The notes under the pieces: model-generated
The model's database searches: none
What the model was told of the DNA's origin: nothing
The model's input: only the letters and a program-made list of their open reading frames with translations
Position numbers and translations under genes: made by a program
Shown here: one piece after another, positions 44,590 through 54,864 of the stretch
Layout of the letters: each line of letters starts with the position of its first letter
How positions within the stretch are numbered: the stretch's first letter is position 1
Assembly (NCBI GenBank): GCA_029260765.1
Contig: JAJDCP010000101.1
Coordinates: forward strand, 62,001-126,000
DNA length: 64,000 bases
Source of the DNA: Planctomycetota bacterium
Lineage (GTDB): Bacteria > Planctomycetota > J058 > JAJDCP01
Direction: 5' to 3'

Positions 44590-45114
44590 ATGGCTGGTCC
44601 CCGCCGTGCAGCCGTCCTGTTTCTGGCGCTGATCGCGTGTCCCTTTTTCAGCCTCAACTACAACTGGATTCCCCACAACCTCGCGCTGGCAAGCCTCGAA
44701 GGGCGATTCTGCGAGCTGCAGCATCTCCCGGGCAGCCGCTACCTTGAGCGCAACGTGGCCGTCGGGCAGCTAGGGGGCTGCTCGAACCATACCGACTTCT
44801 ATGTCGGAGAGCTCCGCTCTTCAAGTCTCGGGCGCCAGGCGGTCGAGGCACACTATGCGGGCAGGACGATCGAGGCCGTCTATCCCGAAGAGGCGTGGCC
44901 CGACCCGCAGGTCCAGCTGGAGATCGCATTCCTGGAGCGCGGGAGCTTCTATGGCTACCTGAGCAACGGGCATCGCTATCAGATCCAGGAAGGCCCGTTC
45001 TGGCATCCGTCCGAATGGTCCGGCCTCTCCGAGGCCGTGGAAGGGCAGACCGTCTACCTGGTCTCCGTTTGCGACGGGGGTTACAGCGCCGCGGGCGACC
45101 TGCGTTCGCACTGA
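44590..45114 (+). CDS. Exported or membrane-anchored protein of unknown function
   Basis: 174 aa from ATG 44590. RRAAVLFLALIACPFFSLNY is a signal peptide or anchor. The rest is a compact domain with several aromatic residues and three Cys that could pair (FCELQHLPGS, GGCSNHTDFY, VSVCDGGYS). No family recognised. It is flanked by two kinase genes on the opposite strand. Confidence 0.65.
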   Translation: MAGPRRAAVLFLALIACPFFSLNYNWIPHNLALASLEGRFCELQHLPGSRYLERNVAVGQLGGCSNHTDFYVGELRSSSLGRQAVEAHYAGRTIEAVYPEEAWPDPQVQLEIAFLERGSFYGYLSNGHRYQIQEGPFWHPSEWSGLSEAVEGQTVYLVSVCDGGYSAAGDLRSH

Positions 45115-45174
45115 GGGGATCGCTGCGCGTGGCAGAGGCGTGCCTGTGGCTGATGGAGTGAAGCCGCCGTGCGC

Positions 45175-48100
45175 TCAGGGCAGCAACTCCTGCCGCGCCA
45201 GCTCGAGCGCTGCGCGCACCGCTTGCAATTCCTCAGGCAGTGCGCCCTCGAGCTCTGCCATAGCGGTATCGAGCTCGGCGCCCGCGCCCTCTGGATCGCC
45301 TGCCCAGAGTAGATCCTCGGCGCTGCGCAAGCGCGCCTCCGCCAGCCGCACCCGCACGCCAATCTCGGCCGGTTTCTCGGCCACGAGCAGCAGCCAGAGC
45401 TCGACTGCGGCGCGCTGCGCGCTTGTGGCCGCCGCAGGTCTCTTTGCCGAGCGGAGCATCGCGGCCAGGTCGTTGGTGAGCAGGGCCAGGTCGCTACGCG
45501 CCCCAGGCAGCTGGTCCACGATGTCGTAGAGCTGTGCCTGGGCGGCCTCCAACAACGGGATCGCCTGGGCTAGCGCGCCGCTGCCCGCGGTCAGATAGGC
45601 CCGCTGCTGGAGATTCCACGCCCGCTCGCGCTGCAGCGCGGGAGGCGTTCCGAGGTCGGCGAGCTCCTCGAGCCAGCTCTGCCGCAGCTCGAGAAGGCGG
45701 AGCGCTTCACCGATTTGCTGGGTTTCGAGCAGCAGCTGGCAGATCCCGCGGGATGCGTCGACCAGCTGGAAGAGCGCAAAGCGGGCAGGGTCGGACTCGA
45801 GACCGAGCAGCTCGACCGTTGTGCCGCGGATCCCGAAAGAAGCCAGGGTCCGCACCAGCGACGCGCTCTGGGGGAGCAGCTCCTGCCAGAGCTCGAGCTC
45901 GAGCCTGCCCGCCTCTACGGCCGGCTCCCAGTCTCCCTGCGCGCTGCAGGTCAGGCGGCGATTTCCGAGCAGCATCGCGTGGTCGTGGATCAGCAGAACT
46001 GTGGGCGCGTGGCTCTCCAGCCCGGCTAGAATCTGCTCGATGGCCCCGAGATCGCCCAGCGCGCGGTCGAACTGGCCGAGCGCCCGCAGCTGTTGTTGGC
46101 GCAGCAAGAGCGCGCCCACCCGCTCACGCTGTTGGCGCACAGTTTCGGCATCAGCATGAAGGCTGAGGTCGAGGGCCAGCAGCTCATCGAGGCTGGCCAG
46201 GGCCTCGCGCGTCTGCTCCCAGGCATGCTGCAACTGCGCCAGCAGCAACAGCTGCGTGGCCAGGTTTCGGCGCAAGCCTGTGTTCTGTGGATTCCGTCGG
46301 CAAGCCTCGCGCAGCAGACCCACCAACTGCTGCGAAGTGTCCGCGGCCTGGTCGTCCCGCCCGAGCTGCAGCAGCACCTCCACCCGTTGCTGCAGGCAGA
46401 CAGACATCTTGCTGAGCAGAGTCAGGTTGTCCGGTTGCTGCCGCATCGGCACTTCCAACAGTTCGATCGCCTGCAATTGAGGCTGCAACGCAGCCTCGAC
46501 CCGATCCGTGGCACGCCACAGCTGGCTCTGCAGCAGCAAGGCCACGGCAAGCTCCCAACAGCCTTCATGTTGGGTTGGCTGTTGGCCCCACAGACGTGTG
46601 CGCAGCGCCAGCAGCTCGGCCATCGTTGCCTCGACCTCGCCAAACAGCTCCAACTCGAGCCCGACAACCGCCCCACGCTCCAGGGCGATGCCCAGGTCGC
46701 GACGCAGGTTGGCGGAGGCCGTGTCGCCCGCCAGCAGTTGCCGCATCAGCTGGATTTGTTCGCGCTGCAGCGCGTGCGCCTCGGGAGCGCGTCCTCGCGC
46801 CGTCCAGACAATCCCCTGGGCATTCAACGCACGCGCGAGCGCGTGGCGGCTCTGCAGGAAATTGTCGCGGGCGACCAGCTGCCGGGCGCGCCGCACCCCA
46901 GCGTCGGCCAGCGACTCGCTCTGCTCCAGCTCTCCGAGCTCGTAGAGGACCATCGCATGTTTCCAATCGGCCTGGCAGGCGAAGATCTCCAACCAGCGAC
47001 GCATGCTGGCTTCGTCGCTCGGACCGCGGAGCGCAGCGGCGAAGCTCTTCCGCGCCTGGTCACCATGCTCTGCCGCTGCCTCAAGCCGCCCTTCGCTCGC
47101 CAGCAAGGTGGCGAGTTGCCCGTGTGCGTGCGCCAGCGTGCCCTGGAACCTGTCGAGCCCGCGGAGGTCCGGCGGCAACGCTTCGCACACAGCGATGATG
47201 CGGCGGTAGCTGGCCTCAGCCTCGCTATGGCGGGCGAGCATACGTTGGGCTTCGGCGCGGAACTGCAACAGCTCACACAGGCTGCTCAAGACCTGACGGT
47301 CCCGGCCCGGCAGGGCAGCCAGGATCCGGTGGCCCTGCGCGAGGTCTGCCAACACCCGCTCCGCATCACCCTCGGTCGTCAGCCTGATCTCTGCCAGCCT
47401 GATGATCGCCCGTGCGCGCCCCAGCCGCTCCTGTACACTGCCTCGCTCGGGGCTGGCCGCGAGCATCGATGCCCAGCCCTCACGGGCGTGCACCAGGATC
47501 TCTTCGGCCATTCTGCGCGCTTCAGCGCCTCCCGAGAACAGCAGTCGTTGGCTGAGGCGATTGCTCATCTCGTTGAGCGCGTCGATCGCGACCTGTTGGC
47601 GTTTCTCTGAGGCCCGCAAGGCTGCGGCCAGTTGGCCCTTGGCATCCTCGAGCTTGACGTTGCTCTGGTCGACCATCTTGACGTGCCGTTCCATCAGCAC
47701 CAGGACGGCCAGCAGGCTGCAGACCGCCAGGCTGGCCGCCGCGATCAAGCCGATCCGCAAGCTGCGGCGCTGACGCTGCGCGCGTGCGCGTGTCTGGTGG
47801 GCTTCGGCCACCTGGACCTTGAGCGCAGCCGCGCCGGGATCATCGGGGCGCAGGGCCGCTGCCTGTGCGGCGGCGAGCACCAGATCGCCCCACGCCAACG
47901 CGCACAGTGAAAATTCTCGGTGCGCCCGCGCGGCCCCTTCAGCTGCGTGGGGGTTTGCGGGCCAAAGCTGTTGGGCCTGTTGGAAGCCGGCAACGGCCTC
48001 GGAGAAGCCGGCGTAGATCTTGGGGCGTGCGGCTTCGTCAGGCTTGTCATCGGGCCCGTTGCTGCATGCCTGCAGGACCTGCAAGGCGTTTTGGCTCAGG

Positions 48101-49074
48101 ACCAGGCTCTGGCGATGTTCGAGGTAGTCCCCCAACGCTGCCTGGAACGCAGCCACGGTCTGGTAGCGCTGCTCGGGCTCGTGCTGAAGAGCGCGCTCAC
48201 AGATGGTCCGCAGCTCCGACGGCACCGAGTCCGGCAGGCTGGGGATGCGGCCCAACACCGCGTCGAGCAGCAGATCGAAGAAGCTCTCGCCGTCATGCGG
48301 CGGACGGCCGCTGAGGATGCGGTAGAGAATGCCACCGAGCAGGTAGACGTCGGTCCAGGGCCCTACCGCTTCTCCGCGCCCTTCGGCCAACTCGGGAGCC
48401 ATGTAGCTCGGTGTTCCGCAGGCGCCGTCGATGCTCGCACGTGGCCGCACGGCGTCGTCGTGCATCTCGACGGCGAGCCCCCAATCGACGAGTAGAACCT
48501 CTCCGAATGCACCAACCATTACGTTTGCAGGCTTGAGATCGTTGTGGATCACACCACGGCTGTGGGCGAACGCCACCGCGTTGCAGACCTGAAGGAGGAT
48601 CTGCAGATGGGCAGAGGTCTCTTCGCAAGAGCTCTCGAGAAGCTCTTGCCACGGGCGGCCGTCGACCAGCTTCATCGCCAGACAGAGGGTCCCCTCGGTC
48701 GTAGTGCTGAGGTCGTAGATCGGCACGATGTTCGGGTGCTCGAGGCGTCCGTTGATCTGGCCTTCCGCCACGAACAGTTTGCGGGCTTCGCTGGACTGTT
48801 TCTTGCCGTGCAGGGTCTTCAAGGCCACTTCCCGCTCGAGCCTGCGTTGGTGTGCCCGGTAGACGACGCCCATGCCGCCCGAGCCGATGGCCTCGTGGCA
48901 TTGGAAGCTCGACGGGTCGGCAGGGATCGCGAGATCCGTCGAGGGAGCCGACAAAGCGGCGCCGCCGCGCAGCCAGCCCACGGGCCGGTAGGTCACCTCT
49001 GCCTTCATGGTGTCCCACTCGGCTTCGTTGGGGTGGTGGACCGACCAGAGCCTCTTCAAGGCCTCTTCATCCAA
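45175..49074 (-). CDS. Receptor-like Ser/Thr kinase with HND loop (paralogue)
   Basis: 1299 aa from TTG 49074, which has GGAGG seven bases upstream; GTG 49107 is less likely. It is collinear with the 1331-aa kinase: a short N-terminal extension (MDEEALKRLW), G loop GSGGMGVV (64-71), K86, H177-N178-D179 (HNDLKPAN), D197-W-G and PSYMAPEL. A membrane helix (IGLIAAASLAVCSLLAVLVL) lies near residue 455. About 800 residues of TPR-like helices rich in Leu, Ala, Gln and Arg then run to the end. A short coiled coil follows the membrane helix. It and the 1331-aa kinase are clearly a duplication. Confidence 0.9.
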   Translation of the reverse strand: MDEEALKRLWSVHHPNEAEWDTMKAEVTYRPVGWLRGGAALSAPSTDLAIPADPSSFQCHEAIGSGGMGVVYRAHQRRLEREVALKTLHGKKQSSEARKLFVAEGQINGRLEHPNIVPIYDLSTTTEGTLCLAMKLVDGRPWQELLESSCEETSAHLQILLQVCNAVAFAHSRGVIHNDLKPANVMVGAFGEVLLVDWGLAVEMHDDAVRPRASIDGACGTPSYMAPELAEGRGEAVGPWTDVYLLGGILYRILSGRPPHDGESFFDLLLDAVLGRIPSLPDSVPSELRTICERALQHEPEQRYQTVAAFQAALGDYLEHRQSLVLSQNALQVLQACSNGPDDKPDEAARPKIYAGFSEAVAGFQQAQQLWPANPHAAEGAARAHREFSLCALAWGDLVLAAAQAAALRPDDPGAAALKVQVAEAHQTRARAQRQRRSLRIGLIAAASLAVCSLLAVLVLMERHVKMVDQSNVKLEDAKGQLAAALRASEKRQQVAIDALNEMSNRLSQRLLFSGGAEARRMAEEILVHAREGWASMLAASPERGSVQERLGRARAIIRLAEIRLTTEGDAERVLADLAQGHRILAALPGRDRQVLSSLCELLQFRAEAQRMLARHSEAEASYRRIIAVCEALPPDLRGLDRFQGTLAHAHGQLATLLASEGRLEAAAEHGDQARKSFAAALRGPSDEASMRRWLEIFACQADWKHAMVLYELGELEQSESLADAGVRRARQLVARDNFLQSRHALARALNAQGIVWTARGRAPEAHALQREQIQLMRQLLAGDTASANLRRDLGIALERGAVVGLELELFGEVEATMAELLALRTRLWGQQPTQHEGCWELAVALLLQSQLWRATDRVEAALQPQLQAIELLEVPMRQQPDNLTLLSKMSVCLQQRVEVLLQLGRDDQAADTSQQLVGLLREACRRNPQNTGLRRNLATQLLLLAQLQHAWEQTREALASLDELLALDLSLHADAETVRQQRERVGALLLRQQQLRALGQFDRALGDLGAIEQILAGLESHAPTVLLIHDHAMLLGNRRLTCSAQGDWEPAVEAGRLELELWQELLPQSASLVRTLASFGIRGTTVELLGLESDPARFALFQLVDASRGICQLLLETQQIGEALRLLELRQSWLEELADLGTPPALQRERAWNLQQRAYLTAGSGALAQAIPLLEAAQAQLYDIVDQLPGARSDLALLTNDLAAMLRSAKRPAAATSAQRAAVELWLLLVAEKPAEIGVRVRLAEARLRSAEDLLWAGDPEGAGAELDTAMAELEGALPEELQAVRAALELARQELLP

Positions 49075-49242
49075 CGACCTGCCTCCGATCTGAGGAGCAA
49101 TCCCCACCCAGGCACACTATCAGGTCGTCAGGGGATTTCAACCGGCTGGCCGGGCACACAGACGGCCCGTTCGGCATGTCCCGGGTGCACACACGGCGCA
49201 GCTCGGCTAAGCTTGGAAGGACCTGAGTTACGGAGGCCCGCC

Positions 49243-49768
49243 ATCGACAGCGAGATCCTGATCGACGCTTGGCGGAGGTCTCTGGGAGAAGATGCCGACT
49301 TCGCGACCTTGCCTCCCGAAGCCACCTACCGGATCGACCTGCGGGCACCTGAAACCCCGGAGCCGGAGCGGGGCCGGACGGTCGCCGAGAACTTCCAGGC
49401 GCTGGTCAGCATCGGCAAGGGCGGCATGGGAGAGGTCTACCGCGCCCTGCAACACAGCCTGCGCCGCGAAGTGGCCGTCAAGCGCCTGCGCGACCAGGGG
49501 GGGCGACGCCCGCGCCCAGGTCTATGCCCGGCGCCAGTTTCTGGCCGAGGCCCTCACTCACGGCCAGTTGCAGCATCCGAACATCGTGCCCGTCCACGAG
49601 CTCGTCGATGACGGTCTGGGCCGCCCGCTGCTCGGCATGAAATTCGTGGGAGGGCAGACCTCGAGAGCCAACGCAAGGGAAGTCTGCCGTCCGCTGCGAG
49701 GCCCGACACCGGGACGGCTTCAGGCCTTGGCGATCCGCGAGAAGACGTGCCCCCGCGAGCAGGGCTGA
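49243..49768 (+). pseudogene. Frameshifted, truncated fourth kinase of the same family
   Basis: The first frame reads IDSEILIDAWRRSLGE, aligned with the N termini of the two HND kinases. It continues through GKGGMGEVYRAL (G loop) and EVAVKRLRDQGG. A run of seven G near 49497-49503 then shifts the frame. The second frame continues AEALTHGQLQHPNIVPVHEL and LGMKFVGGQ and soon loses similarity, before the catalytic loop. The site corresponding to the start is ATC behind GGAGG. It is therefore not a functional kinase unless the G-run is a sequencing error, and even then it is truncated. Confidence 0.75.
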
Positions 49769-49782
49769 GCCCAGCACAGCCA

Positions 49783-49804
49783 ACGCCCGCCGAACGGCGG
49801 GCGT
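49783..49804. terminator. Hairpin between convergent genes
   Basis: ACGCCCGCC (49783-49791), a GAAC loop and GGCGGGCGT (49796-49804) form a perfect 9-bp stem between the kinase relic and the end of the acidic-tail gene. There is no T-run, but the position suits a bidirectional terminator. Confidence 0.5.
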
Positions 49805-49831
49805 GGGCTTCACTGGCGAGAGCAGCCAGGA

Positions 49832-50866
<1,035 letters not shown>

Positions 50867-50908
50867 GTTGCAACGTCTCCCCGTGCAGGCCCGACTGTTG
50901 TCCGCGGA

Positions 50909-53900
50909 CTACAGAAGCTTCTTGAGTCCATCGATGCCCTTCTTGCCCACATTCGTGATGGTGTCCGCCGAGATCTCGGGTTTCTTGACGACATCCCCCG
51001 CGATGCCCGCGATGGTCTTGCCCACTGTGCCGAGATTTCCGGGCAGTTTCTCGACGAGCTTGCCGCCCTCAGAGACCAGGTCGACTCCTCCGGGAAGGGC
51101 CAGGCCACCTTTCTTGGCAGCCTTCTCCTGGGCCCCGCCGGCGATCTTCGTGCCGGACTTGAGCGCGGAACCGGCCTTACCGAGGGCGCCCAGGGCCCCG
51201 TCGTCGTCCTCAGCCGATCCGGCGAGGGCTCCGGCGAACTCGAAGTCGTTCGGGTGCCTGTTCAGGTAGTTCTCGAGCTCGAGGGGGCTGGTATCCCGTG
51301 CGTCCAGCCGGATGCCCGCAGCTTCACGTCCCTGGAAACAGTAGGTCACCATTTCAGAGCACATCATCGCGTCGGCGGGCAACTCGCGCGCCACGATCTC
51401 CGCGTGACGCTTCTTCGCTTTGCCGCCGTAGTTGCTATCGCGCTCGCTCTTCAGGCAGCGCTTCGATGTGTAGCCGACCTCTTCCCCGGCCAACCAGCGG
51501 GCAACCTCAACAGCCGACGCGGCCTCTTCGGGGTCTTTGGGCCGCCAGACGATCAGGTCTGCGTCGGGCACCCTGCTCTCGACAATCCCGTCTTTGTCGC
51601 GATCGGACGTGATGATCCGGCCATCTCCTACGAACAGCATCGCCTGGACCGAGCAATCCGAGCCGCGACTTTCCTTGAAGGCGCGCTGCGCAAGCTTGAT
51701 GGGGTGCTTGCCGTGGTAGTCTTTCTCGATCAGGATGTCGCCCGATTCCAGCTCGTCGGGTTCGATCTTTTCGAGCCGCTTGAACCACTTCCTCTCTTTG
51801 GAATCCTTGTTGGGCGGATTCAGCTTACTGCCCTTGGGAATCATCTCTGGATCGTCATCGTCATCGTCGTCGTCAGGTTTCTTCGCGGCATCAGGCTTGG
51901 GGGCCTGCTTCGCGATGCCGGCCTGGGCGGCGTCAGCAGCCGGAGCGCCTCCCGCTGCTGCAGCACCCGCTGCTGCAGCACCCGCCAGTGCAGCCCCAGC
52001 ACCTGGAGCGCCTGCGGCCGCTGCAGCACCCGCCGCCGGAGCACCCGCAGCACCTGCGGCGGCAGTACCTGCGGCGGCAACACCTGCGGCCGGCGCTGCA
52101 GCAGCGCCTGCGCCTGCGGGTGCCTGTCCCGCGGCTTTGTCGGCCAGCTTGGCTGCCTTGTCGAGCAGGCCTTCGCCCTTGGGGGCGGGAGCAGGCGCCA
52201 CTTCCTGCTTGGCTTCTTCGCCGGGCTTCTGCGAGGTCGTTTTGACGATACCGTCTTTGCCGTGCTCTTCGATGATCACCGTGCCGTCTGGGCGTTTCTC
52301 GATCAAGCGGCCGCTGCCGTCGGGGTTGTGTTCTTCGACGAAGCGTGTGCCATCCGGCTCGACCACTTCGCTCTGGCTGGTGCCGTCAGGCAGCTTGACG
52401 GTCTTCATCTCGACGCCGTCGTCGGTCTTCGCCGAGATCTTCTCCTCGCCGTCGGGACCGACGGTCTCCTGCACCCGCGAGCCATCCGCCAGGTTCGTGG
52501 TCTTGAGCGGGCCATCGGGGGTCTGTACCTCAGCCGTGATGGTGCCGTCTTCGGCTTCCTCAAGAGTTGTGCCGGGGTCCAGCTCGGGTTGGGTGGCGTC
52601 CGGAGACTTCTTCAGCTCTTCGGGCGTATCCTCTTTGACCTTGGTGCCCTGCTTGGCCGACTCCGGCGCTTTGGGCAGCTTGGCCTGGACCGGATACGAC
52701 CAGGCATCGCCCATGCCTTCGGGGGCCAGTCCGCCCTTGCGCAGAGGCTTGAGGCTGAAGATCTCGACCAGGAACTCCCCCTCGATCGGCTCAAGCTCTT
52801 CCTCGTTCAGGACTACTTTCTTCGCCGGTGCGGCACTGTAGACCCCATCCGCGCTCTTCGGACCCATGCCGAACAACATGATGGTCTCGAGCCCGCCTGA
52901 GGCCCCCGACAACAGCCCGAGCATCGCATCGCGGCGGTCGAAGAAGCGGTACAGCAGTACGTGCTGGCCCTCGAGCTTCGCGCGCATGTCCCACAGCTCA
53001 ACCGGCGTGAACTGACCCGTGGCTGGATCTCCATAGCGTCGCCACGGGTGCTCGTTGGGCTCGAGTGAACCACCGAAACGCAGCTCGAAGGCCGCCTCGT
53101 AGGCCGCCAAGACCGCGCGAGGGCCCTCCAGAGCCAGCTCGGCATCGAACTTCTCGTTCTGGTTGGTGTACATCGCCAGGAAGAGGTTCGCCAGGCTGTC
53201 TGGGAAGACCGAAAGTCCGCGCTTACGGCCCTCAGCCACCGGCCAGGTCTCGCCTCCGTCGGTCAGTTTCCAGCCCAGATGCGGCACGAATGCGCCCTTG
53301 CCTGGACCGTACACTGCCTCGCCGTCTTCAACAGCCGTGCAGAGGGCCTGCCATTTTTCGAGCCCCGTCTTGGGCGCGTTCCCCGGAGGCATGGCCTTCG
53401 ACGGCGGCCGCGCGGGCCTGACCGGCCCTTGTCCCCACAGATTGTAGGCCGTGTCCATGGCGATGAGCGTCGGCCAGTCGACCTGTCCATGAGCTTCGAT
53501 GGAGCCGCTGAAAGCCGGGTAGCGGATACTGACCAGAGGGCGCGCGTCTTCTTGGAACGCCTGCACCGCCGCCTTCAGCTTGGGCCCGTAGTCGCCGTCG
53601 AGGGCGCCCGCGTCGTATCCGAGCTGTCCCAGGGTGCGGGCGATGGCGAGGGCGGCGTCTTTCGGAGCGCCCTCTCCCACAGGTTGGGCGTCGGGGTTGT
53701 AGGACAGCTGATTCAGCAGGGTGATTTCTTTCAGGTGCGCCGAGTGCAAGAACTCCTGCACCTGGATGCGCGCCTTGCGGCCGGGCAGGATCGGCACATT
53801 GCCGATGCGGCTCTTCAGCTCGAGCCGTTGCCGGCTACCGATCTCGGGCAAGGGCGGCAGGTCCTGGTCACCACGCGCCCACGCCACCAGGAACAGTGGA

Positions 53901-54757
53901 TGGTAGGCGTACCAACCCGGCCTGTGGCGCAGCTCGAGGGGCCAATGACGCCCCAGCCCCGGTACTTTGACGCGCCGGAAATGCTGCGCCTCCGGGTAGC
54001 TTCCCAGTTGGCCGAAGGTCCCCTCGGGGGCGAGCTCACGGCCTCCGAGCCGCGTGCGCGAGATCACCGCCAGATGGAGGTGAGGGAAGGGGCCGTGCTG
54101 CCCGATCTTCCCGATCACCTGGTGGGCGCTGACCTCTTGGCCTTTCTCGACGCTCATGGCGCCCAGGTGCAGGTACAGCGCGTAGACCTCGGCATCACCG
54201 AGCGGATGCCGGATCACGATATGGTTGTCCGAACAAGGCTCTTGGTGCATCGGCGGTACGTAATTGCCGCTCACGCGCGAGACGACTGTGCCACGAGCGA
54301 TCGCATGGACCTCGATGGTGTCGGCGATGCTCGGGGCGTCGGGCTTCAGCCGCGCAAGTCCCAGGTCGACGGCGCCGTGCCAGGCACCGGAAGTATAGAC
54401 CGGGAACTGGCCCGAGTCCTTGCGGTTCCAGGCAAGCAGAACCTCGAGGTCGTCATCTTCCTCGGGGTCGATGCCCAGTCGGCCGACTCCCTTGTCACCG
54501 GCGACTTCGGCCAGGGCGTCAAGGAGCTCGGAGGCTACCAGCGGCATCTTCCAGATGTCGTTGTCCGGCGGCGGCTCAGGCTCGGGTGAGGGCGCAGCTG
54601 GCTTGATCTCGACAGGCGCGGCATGGTCGCGCACCTGCGGCAACGGGCCGGGATCGACCTTGCCGTCAGGGCTTAGCTTTGCCGCAGGGGCATCATCCGC
54701 AAAGGCCTTGCCGTCAGGAGCTTTGCGGGGCAGTTCCAACTTGTCGGCTTCGAGCAC
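50909..54757 (-). CDS. Multidomain cell-wall hydrolase: M23, PG-binding, repeats, papain-like
   Basis: 1282 aa, GTG start, no signal peptide visible. Residues about 120-235 resemble a LytM/M23 endopeptidase with H127-x3-D131 (HGAVDLGL) and H226-L-H228 (HLHLAVI), the zinc pattern of active enzymes. Residues about 350-420 are a peptidoglycan-binding module (LGQLGYDAGALDGDYGPK). Residues 690-840 hold repeated PDG-T/x hairpins (LPDGTSQSEVVEPDGTRFVE). Then come an Ala/Gly-rich linker, an Asp run and, near 1000-1150, a YiiX/NlpC-like domain (LESGDILIEK, MLFVGDGRIITSD, MMCSEMVTYCF). In that domain the expected His seems to be Gln. Size and modularity suggest a secreted or injected effector, but that is inference. 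Confidence 0.8.
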   Translation of the reverse strand: MLEADKLELPRKAPDGKAFADDAPAAKLSPDGKVDPGPLPQVRDHAAPVEIKPAAPSPEPEPPPDNDIWKMPLVASELLDALAEVAGDKGVGRLGIDPEEDDDLEVLLAWNRKDSGQFPVYTSGAWHGAVDLGLARLKPDAPSIADTIEVHAIARGTVVSRVSGNYVPPMHQEPCSDNHIVIRHPLGDAEVYALYLHLGAMSVEKGQEVSAHQVIGKIGQHGPFPHLHLAVISRTRLGGRELAPEGTFGQLGSYPEAQHFRRVKVPGLGRHWPLELRHRPGWYAYHPLFLVAWARGDQDLPPLPEIGSRQRLELKSRIGNVPILPGRKARIQVQEFLHSAHLKEITLLNQLSYNPDAQPVGEGAPKDAALAIARTLGQLGYDAGALDGDYGPKLKAAVQAFQEDARPLVSIRYPAFSGSIEAHGQVDWPTLIAMDTAYNLWGQGPVRPARPPSKAMPPGNAPKTGLEKWQALCTAVEDGEAVYGPGKGAFVPHLGWKLTDGGETWPVAEGRKRGLSVFPDSLANLFLAMYTNQNEKFDAELALEGPRAVLAAYEAAFELRFGGSLEPNEHPWRRYGDPATGQFTPVELWDMRAKLEGQHVLLYRFFDRRDAMLGLLSGASGGLETIMLFGMGPKSADGVYSAAPAKKVVLNEEELEPIEGEFLVEIFSLKPLRKGGLAPEGMGDAWSYPVQAKLPKAPESAKQGTKVKEDTPEELKKSPDATQPELDPGTTLEEAEDGTITAEVQTPDGPLKTTNLADGSRVQETVGPDGEEKISAKTDDGVEMKTVKLPDGTSQSEVVEPDGTRFVEEHNPDGSGRLIEKRPDGTVIIEEHGKDGIVKTTSQKPGEEAKQEVAPAPAPKGEGLLDKAAKLADKAAGQAPAGAGAAAAPAAGVAAAGTAAAGAAGAPAAGAAAAAGAPGAGAALAGAAAAGAAAAGGAPAADAAQAGIAKQAPKPDAAKKPDDDDDDDDPEMIPKGSKLNPPNKDSKERKWFKRLEKIEPDELESGDILIEKDYHGKHPIKLAQRAFKESRGSDCSVQAMLFVGDGRIITSDRDKDGIVESRVPDADLIVWRPKDPEEAASAVEVARWLAGEEVGYTSKRCLKSERDSNYGGKAKKRHAEIVARELPADAMMCSEMVTYCFQGREAAGIRLDARDTSPLELENYLNRHPNDFEFAGALAGSAEDDDGALGALGKAGSALKSGTKIAGGAQEKAAKKGGLALPGGVDLVSEGGKLVEKLPGNLGTVGKTIAGIAGDVVKKPEISADTITNVGKKGIDGLKKLL

Positions 54758-54864
54758 GGTTCACCGTCGGGGGATGGCTTCATCGTGTTATTGTAGCGAC
54801 AGAATCGTGCAGAACCCGCTCGATTCCAATCCGGTGCCTGGGGTTGTCGATCGCGGCCAGGGGA

